Below, one piece after another: positions 17,925 to 26,172 of a DNA stretch of 64,000 bases; positions within the stretch are counted from its first letter, which is position 1; each line of letters starts with the position of its first letter. Both the position numbers and the translations under genes were made by a program. Below the pieces are notes generated by a model, which had not been told where the DNA came from, searched no databases, and saw only the letters and a list, made by a program, of their open reading frames with translations. The stretch lies in the NCBI RefSeq assembly GCF_003937825.1, contig NZ_RSFW01000011.1, forward strand, positions 1-64,000, given 5' to 3'. The stretch comes from Mesobacillus subterraneus (GTDB lineage Bacteria > Bacillota > Bacilli > Bacillales > Cytobacillaceae).

Positions 17925-17931
17925 TATAGGG

Positions 17932-17966
17932 AAGGCTGGCCTGGAAATTCCAGAGTCAGTCTTTTT
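17932..17966 (+). terminator. yuzB terminator
   Basis: AAGGCTGGCCTGG pairs imperfectly with CCAGAGTCAGTCTT and ends in CTTTTTCG. Confidence 0.7.
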
Positions 17967-18049
17967 CGTTTTAACGTGTGAAATAATTTTAAAATGAGAT
18001 TGATTTCAGAATAGTTGGCATATTAAGATAATCGAAAGGAGGGTTTAAA

Positions 18050-18667
18050 ATGTTTGGAATCATAAACTTTGAAGTCTTTTTAGTTGCAGCAATCTTGCTG
18101 AATTTAACACCGGGTACAGATACGATGTACATAGTGAGCAGAAGCATCTCACAAGGGAGGACAGCAGGCATCTATTCAGCCCTGGGCATCTCTGGGGGAA
18201 TAGTGGTCCATACATTTCTCGCTGCTTTTGGACTGTCTGTGATTTTAATGCAGTCGGCTTTTTTATTTAATGTAATCAAAATTGCAGGCGCCATCTATCT
18301 GGCTTATCTCGGCATAAAAATGATCATCACGAAAAATGAATCAAATGAACAGAAACCATTGCCACAGCAAAGCAATAAGAAAATTTTTATGCAAGGGATG
18401 ATTACAAATGTGACGAACCCGAAGGTAGCTTTGTTTTTCCTGGCCTTCCTTCCGCAATTCATTCATACCAATTCAGGGGTTGCGTCCCCAACACCTTTTC
18501 TAATTTTAGGGCTCACCTTCACCCTGACAGGAGGAATCTGGTGTATGCTCACCGCCTGGTTCTCTTCAATGGCAACAAGCAGATTAAGAGGGAATGCCAG
18601 TGTTTCCACAGCATTAAATAAGTTAACGGGAATCGTCTTTATTGCAATGGGGATTAAATTGCTCTAG
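18050..18667 (+). CDS. LysE/RhtB family amino acid exporter
   Basis: A 205-aa membrane protein with about six hydrophobic segments. The LysE/RhtB signature LNLTPGTDTMYIVSRSISQGRTAGIYSALGI is at the N-terminus and MITNVTNPKVALFFLAFLPQF in the middle. AAAGGAGGG precedes the ATG. It probably exports an amino acid or homoserine lactone-like compound; the substrate is unknown. It opens a small patch (LysE, VOC, GNAT) that is not part of the conserved yut/yum order. Confidence 0.85.
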   Translation: MFGIINFEVFLVAAILLNLTPGTDTMYIVSRSISQGRTAGIYSALGISGGIVVHTFLAAFGLSVILMQSAFLFNVIKIAGAIYLAYLGIKMIITKNESNEQKPLPQQSNKKIFMQGMITNVTNPKVALFFLAFLPQFIHTNSGVASPTPFLILGLTFTLTGGIWCMLTAWFSSMATSRLRGNASVSTALNKLTGIVFIAMGIKLL

Positions 18668-18729
18668 ACAAAACAAGCGTCCTGAGGAATTGGGCACTTT
18701 TTTATGAATTGAATGATACTACGCGAAAA

Positions 18730-18765
18730 AAAACGCTCCGAGCTGCATCAGCTCAGGAGCGTTTT
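18730..18765. terminator. Strong inverted repeat, terminator-like
   Basis: AAAACGCTCCGAGCTG pairs with CAGCTCAGGAGCGTTTT around CAT, with one bulged base. It is about 60 bp after the LysE stop and has T on the right and A on the left, so it could work both ways. Confidence 0.8.
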
Positions 18766-18875
18766 AATGTTCTATAAAGAATTTAAAAGATATACATCGA
18801 TTTAACTTTGTATCCAAAATATGAAATGATAGAATCATTAATAATTAATCACTTAAACAAAGAAGGGGCTTTCTG

Positions 18876-19253
18876 ATGATTAACAAAATTGGTAAAGTAA
18901 CTGTTTATGTAAAGGATCAAGAAGAGGCGAAAGATTTCTGGTTAAACAAAGTGGGGTTTGTTTTAAAATTTGAACAAGCGATGGGACCTGGAATGTCGTG
19001 GATTGAAGTGGGCCCAAGTGAAGATGAATTTACCACTCTGGTTCTTTACTCGAAGTCAGCGATGGAAAAACAAAACCCGGCTGCTGTTGCGCATCCTTCT
19101 ATTCTTTTCAGCACCACTGATATCGAATCCGCATATGAGAAAATGAAGCAAAATGGTGTAGAGGCAGATGAATTGCAAAGAATGCCTTTTGGCACGATGT
19201 TCTCATTTAAGGACCAAGATGGGAACAACTACTTATTACGAGAAGATAAATAA
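18876..19253 (+). CDS. VOC family protein (glyoxalase/bleomycin resistance fold)
   Basis: A 125-aa single-chain VOC protein with the paired beta-alpha-beta-beta-beta pattern. It starts INKIGKVTVYVKDQEEAKDFWLNKVGF and ends FSFKDQDGNNYLLRE, the usual metal-side strand. The metal His of the first module is replaced (KVTVYVKD), so an enzyme role is doubtful. The substrate is unknown. AAGAAGGGG precedes the ATG, and a hairpin follows. Confidence 0.82.
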   Translation: MINKIGKVTVYVKDQEEAKDFWLNKVGFVLKFEQAMGPGMSWIEVGPSEDEFTTLVLYSKSAMEKQNPAAVAHPSILFSTTDIESAYEKMKQNGVEADELQRMPFGTMFSFKDQDGNNYLLREDK

Positions 19254-19271
19254 AGAGGCTTGATAAAAGAG

Positions 19272-19305
19272 AGCATGGTATTCATCAAAGAATATCATGC
19301 TTTTT
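19272..19305 (+). terminator. VOC gene terminator
   Basis: AGCATGGTATTC pairs with AATATCATGCT and is followed by TTTTTC. Confidence 0.85.
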
Positions 19306-19343
19306 CTATTGAATAAACAGTAAAAGGAGCACTTGATTATAGA

Positions 19344-19763
19344 TTACTTGGTTTTAAAGTAAATAATCTCCGGGTCTCCCTCGTCCAAATTTTCAATATA
19401 ACCACTCTCGACAAATCCATTTGCCTTAAATACTTCATGTATTGGTTTATTCGATTGGTTTGTTGAGGAGAAAATTTTACTGGTTGGTGAGATCTCAACA
19501 AAATACTGAATTAGGGCTGTGGCAAATCCTTTTCTTCTTTCACTTGCTCTAATAATGATCAAGCCAATAAAGCTTTGCTCAAAGAACTGTGTATCAAAGA
19601 TCAAAAAACCAGCAATTGAACCCCCATTTTTAACGACTATGCACCGGTCTTCTTCAATCGCTTTGTTTATCGATTCACGTCGGCTATCATTGCCGATTAC
19701 CTCAAAATCGATACTTACTAATACATCTAGATTATTTAGTTGAGCCATTCCTAGTGATGCCAT
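19344..19763 (-). CDS. GNAT family N-acetyltransferase
   Basis: A 139-aa acetyltransferase of the GNAT fold. The acetyl-CoA loop is visible as IIIRASERRKGFATALIQYF (R-x-x-G-x-A pattern with K). A preceding strand GFLIFDTQFFEQSFIGL and a C-terminal N-K-P-I-H-E-V-F-K-A-N-G-F motif are typical. AAGGAGG lies upstream of the ATG. The substrate is not known. It faces the VOC gene. Confidence 0.83.
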   Translation of the reverse strand: MASLGMAQLNNLDVLVSIDFEVIGNDSRRESINKAIEEDRCIVVKNGGSIAGFLIFDTQFFEQSFIGLIIIRASERRKGFATALIQYFVEISPTSKIFSSTNQSNKPIHEVFKANGFVESGYIENLDEGDPEIIYFKTK

Positions 19764-19822
19764 AGTGCAGCCTCCTTTTTCTTACATTAAAAATTCGACT
19801 TTTACTATATTAATCCTCCCAT

Positions 19823-19850
19823 AAAAAAAAGCAGCCCCAATTGGACTGCT
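19823..19850 (-). terminator. Terminator of the DUF2225 gene
   Basis: AGCAG and CTGCT flank a CCAATTGG palindrome; on the minus strand the hairpin is followed by eight Ts. Confidence 0.8.
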
Positions 19851-19855
19851 CCTTG

Positions 19856-20551
19856 TTATCCCTGCACCAATTTCTGTTCCTCGCGTATCTCGTGCCAGCG
19901 GTCTTTGGCGAGCTGGATGATTTGAGGCTCGACGGATTGTTTTTGTTTTTCGATGACTTTTGAGAAAAAGCGGACTGCATCCTGTGAAAGGCCGGTTTTT
20001 CTGGATAATTCGCCTAGGAGGTAAATCAGCCGCAGTTCGGAGACTTGTGTGCCTTTATAGTCGCCGGTGCTGTATGATTGGGTGTATTCCTTCAAAGCCA
20101 GTTTCAGGAATCTCGTTTCCTGATCATGCTCGTCCATTGAGCGGTAAAGCCAGGCCAGTCTGATATACAGTCCTGCTGTCACAATATGCTTTTCTTTTTT
20201 CAAAGTGGAGCAATACGCTGCAAGCTTGAAAGTACCCATTGCCTCCTGTAATGTGCGCTCATTGCCATAGTCACGCGGGTTCCAGTTGCTGGAGATTTTC
20301 TCCTGGATGATTTGTTTGGCGCCGGGTGGAAAATAGGCGCTGAAGTCTTCGGTAAAGGAATAGCCGCAATTCGGGCAGACGTTCACATAATAGAAATTAG
20401 GATTTTCAAAACCATCGGCATACAGTGGGGCAAAGTCAGAATCAAAACGGAGGACTTTCACAAAGCGGGAGCGAACTTTTTTAGTCGTAAAAGAATGATC
20501 GCATATGGCGCATGTGTACTTTTTATCATAGAGTGGTACTAGTTGAGACAT
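19856..20551 (-). CDS. DUF2225 zinc-motif protein
   Basis: A 231-aa protein of the DUF2225 family. Two CxxC pairs make a likely zinc ribbon near the N-terminus: YTCAICDHSF and VNVCPNCGYSF. The rest is helical with TPR-like features (AGLYIRLAWLYRSM, LRLIYLLGELSRKTG). It is common in Bacilli and Clostridia without a set function. The start at 20551 is 6 bases after AGGTG; an adjacent ATG at 20554 is equally possible. Confidence 0.82.
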   Translation of the reverse strand: MSQLVPLYDKKYTCAICDHSFTTKKVRSRFVKVLRFDSDFAPLYADGFENPNFYYVNVCPNCGYSFTEDFSAYFPPGAKQIIQEKISSNWNPRDYGNERTLQEAMGTFKLAAYCSTLKKEKHIVTAGLYIRLAWLYRSMDEHDQETRFLKLALKEYTQSYSTGDYKGTQVSELRLIYLLGELSRKTGLSQDAVRFFSKVIEKQKQSVEPQIIQLAKDRWHEIREEQKLVQG

Positions 20552-20667
20552 CATCGTCACCTGCCGAATCTCCTATATTTTTTTAAAAAAGTGTTTGGGT
20601 ATATTATACCAATAATAATAGCTTGTTGGGGCAGAAAAATGAGTAATTTCTTTTTCAGCCTGATTGG

Positions 20668-20696
20668 TTGAGGATTGGAAAAAGTGTGAGTATACT
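20668..20696 (+). promoter_or_regulatory. SigA promoter of erpA
   Basis: TTGAGG and TATACT are separated by 17 bases, 28 bases before the GTG start of erpA. Confidence 0.72.
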
Positions 20697-20724
20697 ATAA
20701 GAAAGGGATCAAGGAGGTTTTATT

Positions 20725-21087
20725 GTGGATAACATTGTGATTCTTACAGAAGAAGCTGCATTGCAGATTAAAGATATGATGAAGCAAAATGAAACAGAGG
20801 ATGCGTACCTGCGTGTTTCTGTTAAGGGTGGCGGCTGCAGCGGCCTGTCTTACGGAATGGGTTTTGCTCATGAAGTGGAGGAAGGCGATCAGGAATTGGA
20901 GCAGCATGGGATTAAAATCCTTGTGGATAAAGATTCCGCTCCTGTTTTGAACGGCACGAAGATCAGCTACAAGCAGTCATTGATGGGCGGCGGTTTTACG
21001 ATCGACAATCCAAACGCAATCGCATCATGCGGCTGCGGCTCAAGCTTCAAGACAGCGACAAACGCTGGAACTCCTGAAGATTGTTAA
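20725..21087 (+). CDS. erpA: A-type Fe-S carrier ErpA/YutM
   Basis: A 120-aa HesB/IscA-family iron-sulfur cluster carrier. The three ligand cysteines are in GGGCSGLSYG and in ASCGCGSSFK. A short extension (KTATNAGTPEDC) with a further Cys follows. The GTG start has AAGGAGG 8 bases upstream. It probably hands clusters to apo-proteins, as YutM/SufA does. It faces yumC across a strong terminator. Confidence 0.93.
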   Translation: MDNIVILTEEAALQIKDMMKQNETEDAYLRVSVKGGGCSGLSYGMGFAHEVEEGDQELEQHGIKILVDKDSAPVLNGTKISYKQSLMGGGFTIDNPNAIASCGCGSSFKTATNAGTPEDC

Positions 21088-21118
21088 AAAAGCAAGGTCC
21101 TCGGACCTTGCTTTTTTT
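21085..21118. terminator. Bidirectional terminator erpA/yumC
   Basis: AAAAAAGCAAGGTCC and GGACCTTGCTTTTTT form a 15-bp stem with a 2-base loop. Confidence 0.93.
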
Positions 21119-21126
21119 ATAATGTC

Positions 21127-22122
21127 TTATTTAAACATGGATGAGCTGTGAAGCGGCTGTGTCTTCGCCTTTGGATCCATATAGGACTTTGCGTTGTTTA
21201 CCGCTGTTGGAGCTTCACCGAATCCTGTCGCAATCAATTTGACTTTTCCTTCGTATGTGCAGATATCGCCGGCAGCGTATACGCCTTCGATATTTGTCTC
21301 CATTTTGGAGTTTACAACGATTGAATTCTTTTCGATTTCAAGGCCCCACTCCTTGATTGGTCCAAGGGAGGAAACGAAACCGAAGTTGCAGATGACTGCG
21401 TCAACGTCAACCGCTACTGTTTCGTCGCTGTTTGCGTCCGTAAGCACGATCTTGCTGATTTTTTCACCATCGCCGACAAGCTCGGCAGGTACATAAGGAG
21501 TTTTGATATCAACCTTTGAATTTTGCAGGTTTTCTACACTGTGCTCGTGTGCGCGGAACTTGTCGCGGCGGTGTACAATTGTCACCTGCTCAGCGATTGG
21601 CTCCAGCATCAATGCCCAGTCAACCGCAGAATCTCCTCCGCCAAGTACGGCAACCTTTTGGCCGGCGAACTGGTGAAGGTCATCGATGAAATAGTGCAGA
21701 TTCTTGCCTTCATATTGGGCAGCGCTTTCAAGTTCAAGTCTGCGAGGCTGGAAAGCACCGTTTCCGGCAGTGATGATTACCGTTTTTGTATAATGAACTT
21801 CTTTGTCAGTTGTTAACTTGATTGTTCCGTCTTCCAGTTTTTCGAGCTTTTCCACAGATTGTTCAAGAGCTGTCGCAGGCTCGAATTTCGCCATTTGCTC
21901 CTTCAGGTTGTTGATCAGCTCCTGGGCACGGATTTTTGGAAATCCAGCAACATCGTATATGTACTTTTCAGGATACAACGCTGATAATTGTCCGCCAAGC
22001 TGCGGCAAACTTTCAATAATCTTCACTGATGCTTGTCTCATTCCGCCGTAGAAAGCAGTGAAAAGACCAGCAGGCCCCCCGCCGATAATCGTGATGTCAT
22101 AAACTTTTTGATCTTCTTTCAC
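21127..22122 (-). CDS. yumC: Ferredoxin/flavodoxin-NADP+ reductase type 2
   Basis: A 331-aa thioredoxin reductase-like flavoprotein of the YumC type, which reduces ferredoxin or flavodoxin with NADPH. The FAD site is [20 protein letters not shown], the NADPH site [17 protein letters not shown] with [11 protein letters not shown], and the second FAD site [11 protein letters not shown]. The CxxC pair of thioredoxin reductase is absent, as expected. The C-terminal extension that stacks on the flavin is present. The GTG start follows GAGGGGG. Divergent from yumB. Confidence 0.93.
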   Translation of the reverse strand: MKEDQKVYDITIIGGGPAGLFTAFYGGMRQASVKIIESLPQLGGQLSALYPEKYIYDVAGFPKIRAQELINNLKEQMAKFEPATALEQSVEKLEKLEDGTIKLTTDKEVHYTKTVIITAGNGAFQPRRLELESAAQYEGKNLHYFIDDLHQFAGQKVAVLGGGDSAVDWALMLEPIAEQVTIVHRRDKFRAHEHSVENLQNSKVDIKTPYVPAELVGDGEKISKIVLTDANSDETVAVDVDAVICNFGFVSSLGPIKEWGLEIEKNSIVVNSKMETNIEGVYAAGDICTYEGKVKLIATGFGEAPTAVNNAKSYMDPKAKTQPLHSSSMFK

Positions 22123-22400
22123 TCCATATCCCCCTCACTATGTAGTAAAATTGCTCCACTATTAATAATACCATAAATTGAAAAAATAAACTCTATATCA
22201 TAATGGCTGAATGCTTGTGGAACACTATATTTTATAAAAAATAGGCGAAGAAGTTGGTAAAAATAGTGAAATCAGCCTATTTTCTGAATATTTCTAAGTT
22301 AACTCAATCGCTTGAAAATAAGGTTCAAAAAGAATATTATGGATGGTAGGCAAGAATGTTAAGATTTTGTGACATTTTTACGGCATTTTTTTGAACATTT

Positions 22401-22418
22401 TAGTGAATGATATCACAA
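22401..22418. promoter_or_regulatory. Candidate Rex operator before yumB
   Basis: TAGTGAATGATATCACAA matches the Rex consensus TTGTGAANNNNTTCACAA at 12 of 14 defined positions. A half site TTGTGAC lies at 22366-22372. Rex senses NADH/NAD+, and NADH dehydrogenase genes are known Rex targets in B. subtilis. The site is about 80 bases before the yumB start, in the divergent yumC/yumB space. The 300-bp space holds no other gene. Confidence 0.5.
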
Positions 22419-22497
22419 ACTTATCCAGAAATAGATGGCGGCAGATAGAGATGAGCCATTCGACCAAAAATATTTTAAAAAGGTGGAAGTGATCACT

Positions 22498-23715
22498 TTG
22501 AGAAAGCCAAAGATCGTAATTTTAGGAGCAGGATACGGGGGATTAATGACAGCTACCCGTCTACAAAAAGCTGTTGGAGTAAACGAGGCTGACATTGTCC
22601 TTGTCAACAAGAACGATTACCACTATGAAACTACTTGGCTGCACGAAGCATCAGCAGGAACACTGCATCATGACAAGGTGCGTTACGATATCCGTGATGT
22701 CATTGACCGCCATAAAGTTGAGTTCGTCCAGGGTACAGTAGAAGAAATCAAAATGGATGAGAAGCGTGTAATCCTTGAGAACGGCGACATCCTTTATGAT
22801 TACCTGGTGATCGCCCTCGGTGCTGAACCTGAAACATTCGGTATTAAAGGCTTGAAAGAGTATGCTTTCTCTATCGTCAACGTAAACTCAGCAAGACAAA
22901 TCCGTGAGCATATCGAATATCAATTTGCGACATACAATACAGAGGCTGAAAAGAAAGATGAGCGCCTGACGATCGTTGTCGGCGGCGCCGGTTTCACAGG
23001 AATCGAGTTCCTTGGCGAACTGACAAACCGTGTTCCTGAACTTTGCCGTGAATATGATGTGGATTACCATAAGGTAAGGATCGTCTGTGTCGAAGCAGCT
23101 CCAATGGTCCTTCCAGGATTCGACTCTGATCTTGTGAAATACGCTGTCGCTCATCTTGAGAAAAAAGGTGTGGAATTCCGCATCGGCACAGCAATCAAGG
23201 AAGCAACTCCTGAAGGCATCATCGTTGCAAAAGGCGAGGAAGAAGTGGAAGAGATCAAAGCTGGTACTGTTGTCTGGGCAGCAGGTGTACGCGGAAGCTC
23301 TGTCATCGAAAAATCAGGAATCGAAGCCATGCGCGGACGCGTTAAGGTTCAGCCTGACTTACGCATTCCGGGATCAGATGATGTATTCATCGTTGGCGAC
23401 TGCTCATTGATCATCAATGAAGAAATCAATCGTCCATATCCTCCGACTGCACAAATCGCAATGCAGCAGGGTGAAGTCTGCGCAAGAAACATCGCAGCTT
23501 TAGTCCGCGGCAAGTCCGAGATGGAGTCATTCACACCAGATATCAAAGGAACAGTATGTTCACTCGGTGAAGATGACGCGATCGGTGTAGCATTCGGCAA
23601 GAAGATGGTTGGCACGAAGGCTTCATTCATGAAAAAAATGATCGACAACCGTGCGCTATACATGATTGGCGGACCATCATTGGTTCTTAAAAAAGGTAAA
23701 TTCAATATTCTTTAA
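22498..23715 (+). CDS. yumB: Type II NADH dehydrogenase YumB
   Basis: A 405-aa NDH-2 flavoprotein that passes electrons from NADH to menaquinone at the inner face of the membrane. Motifs are [17 protein letters not shown] (FAD), [18 protein letters not shown] (NADH), and the DVFIVGDCS and [12 protein letters not shown] region (FAD/quinone). The C-terminal amphipathic tail [17 protein letters not shown] is typical. The TTG at 22498 gives the family N-terminus [10 protein letters not shown]; its ribosome site is weak, and GTG at 22489 is an alternative. Confidence 0.93.
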   Translation: MRKPKIVILGAGYGGLMTATRLQKAVGVNEADIVLVNKNDYHYETTWLHEASAGTLHHDKVRYDIRDVIDRHKVEFVQGTVEEIKMDEKRVILENGDILYDYLVIALGAEPETFGIKGLKEYAFSIVNVNSARQIREHIEYQFATYNTEAEKKDERLTIVVGGAGFTGIEFLGELTNRVPELCREYDVDYHKVRIVCVEAAPMVLPGFDSDLVKYAVAHLEKKGVEFRIGTAIKEATPEGIIVAKGEEEVEEIKAGTVVWAAGVRGSSVIEKSGIEAMRGRVKVQPDLRIPGSDDVFIVGDCSLIINEEINRPYPPTAQIAMQQGEVCARNIAALVRGKSEMESFTPDIKGTVCSLGEDDAIGVAFGKKMVGTKASFMKKMIDNRALYMIGGPSLVLKKGKFNIL

Positions 23716-23761
23716 TCTATAGGCCCTATAATAGGCTATATATATATTTATTTTAACACCC

Positions 23762-23960
23762 GTTGATTGTAGTGGAAGGTGCGAAGACTCCTCCGAAAAT
23801 GCTAACGCATTTCCATCGTGCGTGGGTTCATTCGGGGAAGCCATTCAGGTCCTGCGAGATCAGCTGGAAGGTGAGACCCCGCAGGAGCGAAAAGCGACGA
23901 GGAGGCTCACCGCCAGCCTCGCGGAAAGCGAAGCGCCTGGAACGAAAATCAACAGTTAAA
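23762..23960. repeat. Bacillaceae GC-rich intergenic repeat (~190 bp)
   Basis: A GC-rich block unlike its surroundings runs from GTAGTGGAAGGTGCGAAGAC to GGAACGAAAATCAACAG. It contains GGTGAGACCCCGCAGGAGCG and CGACGAGGAGGCTCACC, which can pair into a long stem. From memory this 'GGTGAGACCCCGCAGGAGC...' element is dispersed in many Bacillus genomes. It has no credible gene. A decayed partial copy lies at 25390-25490. Confidence 0.75.
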
Positions 23961-24076
23961 TTTGGCAAAACAGGCTTCTTCACGGAGCCTGTTTTTTTGC
24001 GTGCTTATAATCAATGACGAAGACAGGCAAATAAGATAAAATCTTAAGTATCTATATATAATGGGTTGTGATTGTT

Positions 24077-24559
24077 ATGGGTAAAAGAGAGAATGTCTGG
24101 CTGGGAGTAGCAGGAGTCGTGATTGCAAACGATGGACGGTGGCTGGTTGTTAAAAAAAGGTACGGCGGTTTGAAGGGCAGCTGGTCCCTGCCAGCGGGCT
24201 TTGTGGATGAAGGGGAAACGGTGGATGAGGCGGTGATCAGGGAGGTACGGGAGGAAACAGGGGTGGAGTGTACCGTAAAGGGTCTGATTGGTGTTCGGAC
24301 AGGAGTGATCCGAGAGTCCATCAGTGATAATATGCTGGTATTCCTGCTGGAGCCGCTGCCAGCTCAGCAGATCACCACCCAGGAAAACGAATTATACGAA
24401 GCAAGATATATGTCCCCGGAAGAATTAAAAACGGATTCCAAAACTTCTATGCTGCTTCACTACCTCTTGGATCAGCCTGCCTGGAATGCAGTAAGCTGCC
24501 AGGATGGCAAGAACCCGGGTGACCAGTTCCATTACACGGCATATAAATTATTTTTATAA
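24077..24559 (+). CDS. Nudix hydrolase
   Basis: A 160-aa Nudix protein that cleaves a nucleoside diphosphate linked to another group. The full Nudix box GFVDEGETVDEAVIREVREE plus TGV is present after the strand WSLPAG. The start is uncertain: the ATG at 24077 and GTG at 24068 both lack a good ribosome site. The protein fits YtkD/NUDT-like housecleaning enzymes, but the substrate cannot be told. Confidence 0.87.
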   Translation: MGKRENVWLGVAGVVIANDGRWLVVKKRYGGLKGSWSLPAGFVDEGETVDEAVIREVREETGVECTVKGLIGVRTGVIRESISDNMLVFLLEPLPAQQITTQENELYEARYMSPEELKTDSKTSMLLHYLLDQPAWNAVSCQDGKNPGDQFHYTAYKLFL

Positions 24560-24714
24560 TTTTCTGAAACTTTGAGAAAGTGACAGAAAAACGAAGAAAA
24601 AATGGGATGTATCCGTTTTCAATCACTGTTTTTCGCCGAATATGAACCTTTTCAAAAACAAAGATTCTCTGATATATTATCAGAAAATTCAATTATAAAA
24701 GGAGAGGTTCATAA

Positions 24715-24840
24715 ATGACGATGCATACACACGACTCAAAAGAATGTCCATATTGCTCTGGCAAAGGGTACTTCCAATTGCTGCTCGGCGGTTCAGAAAC
24801 ATGCTCATGCTGCAGCGGCTCAGGCAAATCAAAAAAATAA
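24715..24840 (+). CDS. yuiA: YuiA-like zinc-finger microprotein
   Basis: A 41-aa protein with two zinc-type pairs, CPYCSGKGYFQLLLGG and TCSCCSGSGK, like a half DnaJ zinc repeat (CxxCxGxG). An AAAGGAGAGG ribosome site lies 7 bases before the ATG. It sits directly upstream of yuiB as in B. subtilis. A role in RNA or protein binding is possible from the zinc motif but not shown. Confidence 0.85.
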   Translation: MTMHTHDSKECPYCSGKGYFQLLLGGSETCSCCSGSGKSKK

Positions 24841-24856
24841 TCGAAATGCATCCTTG

Positions 24857-24882
24857 ACCTTCGCATCAGCGAGGTTTTTTCT
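24857..24882 (+). terminator. yuiA terminator
   Basis: ACCTTCGC and GCGAGGT pair around ATCA and are followed by TTTTTTCTTTTTTT. Confidence 0.85.
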
Positions 24883-24989
24883 TTTTTTTAGGGGATCATC
24901 TTAGAGGTTCTTGCTCAAGGAGAAGTCCAACATTGACTGTAAAAAGGACAAACAGTAAACTAGAAATGATGTGTAATGGGGGGATTTAG

Positions 24990-25310
24990 ATGCTGACAAT
25001 AGTAACACTCATCATTTCGATGCTGCTGTTTTTCGTCCTTTTTTTCGGGATTGGTTTCTTACTGAATATGCTGTTGAGGATGTCGTGGATCATGGCGGTG
25101 GTTTACCCGTTGATCGCAATCTTCATCATTGATAAATATCCGTTTATCGATTATTTCCGAAATAGCGGAGAAGCTTTCAGGGACCTCGGGCAGAGAATTT
25201 CCGAGCTGGCTGTCGCAGACGTATTGATTTTAAGCAGCGGCATGGCCGGGGCCATCCTCGCAGGAATTGTGATCAGGCTCCTGCGCAAAAAAGGATATCA
25301 AATGTTTTAA
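24990..25310 (+). CDS. yuiB: YuiB-like membrane protein
   Basis: A 106-aa membrane protein with three hydrophobic segments (about 2-26, 31-47 and 78-97). The positive residues RLLRKKGYQMF close the C-terminus. It matches YuiB by order and look. TGGGGGG precedes the ATG. The function is unknown. Confidence 0.82.
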   Translation: MLTIVTLIISMLLFFVLFFGIGFLLNMLLRMSWIMAVVYPLIAIFIIDKYPFIDYFRNSGEAFRDLGQRISELAVADVLILSSGMAGAILAGIVIRLLRKKGYQMF

Positions 25311-25317
25311 AGAAAAC

Positions 25318-25343
25318 GACCTTCATTTATTTGAAGGTTTTTT
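25318..25343 (+). terminator. yuiB terminator
   Basis: ACCTTCA and TTGAAGGT pair and are followed by seven Ts. Confidence 0.85.
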
Positions 25344-25389
25344 TGTATTGTGAAAACTTTCCAATAAGAAAAATCCTACTAATGTTATC

Positions 25390-25490
25390 GTTGATTGAAG
25401 CGGAGCCCGCTTGACTTCTAGGGGACTAGCGGTCAGGTGAGACCCCGCAAGAGGGAAGCGATGTGGAGACTCATCTCACACCCCAAGAAA
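25390..25490. repeat. Decayed copy of the GC-rich Bacillaceae repeat
   Basis: TGATTGAAGCGGAGCCCGC, GGTCAGGTGAGACCCCGCAA and GGAAGCGATGTGGAGACTCA recall the element at 23762 but are shorter and diverged. It directly precedes array R4. Confidence 0.55.
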
Positions 25491-25559
25491 GAATTGCTTA
25501 TGAAAAAGACGGCAGTTGGTCTGTTTCATATTCTTCCAGCGGAGGGCAAGCGGCTGGAG

Positions 25560-25975
25560 AGGAATCCAGCCAACTTCGGACATTTTCACTGCTTCTCCAC
25601 TGGAATTTGTCCGAAGTCCTATCAACTTCGGACATTTTCAGCGCTCCTGCACCGGAATTTGTCCGAAGTCCTGCCAACTTCGGACATTTTCACCGCTCCT
25701 GCACCGGAATTTGTCCGAAGTCCTGTCAACTTCGGACATTTTCAGCGCTCCTGCACCGCAATTTGTCCGAAGTCCTGTCAACTTCGGACATTTTCACCGC
25801 TCCTGCACAGGAATTTGTCCGAAGTCCTATCAACTTCGGACATTTTCACCGCTCCTGCACCGGAATTTGTCCGAAGTCCTATCAACTTCGGACATTTTCA
25901 CCGCTCCTGCACCGGAATTTGTCCGAAGTCCAGCCAACTTCGGACATTTTCTCTGCTCCCATATGATCGAAGTCC
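25560..25975 (+). repeat. 52-bp hairpin array R4
   Basis: CAACTTCGGACATTTT occurs at 25571, 25623, 25675, 25727, 25779, 25831, 25883 and 25935, exactly 52 bp apart. Each unit has TGTCCGAAG, a 9-base loop (such as TCCTATCAA) and CTTCGGACA, a perfect 9-bp hairpin of 27 bases, then a 25-base link such as TTTTCACCGCTCCTGCACCG plus GAATT. Links are nearly identical inside the array, so it is not CRISPR. Because 52 is not a multiple of 3 and units lack stops, all three forward frames stay open; I regard those frames as non-coding. The last unit is decayed. Confidence 0.93.
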
Positions 25976-26172
25976 TAAAGCAACAAAGTTTACGTAAAGA
26001 GCCTTTTTTTAATACATAAATACATGGATTATGATAACAATAATCTTGACCAACAGTCATTTTTTTACTTTTAATGGAAGTGTAAATAGGTATTTAGGCA
26101 CTTTTTTGCTCCTTTTGGAATATTTCTTGTTACGTTGGGAAATTAATAGTTTTGGGAGGAGTGAAAAATTAT

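Noticed and set aside
25560-25975. CRISPR array
   Set aside because: The sequences between the palindromes are nearly identical within the array, the period is 52 bp, and no cas gene is present. The same holds for R7.
25437-26019. Three long overlapping frames across array R4 as protein genes
   Set aside because: They are a by-product of a stop-free 52-bp repeat read in rotating phase, have no ribosome site, and share no family motif.
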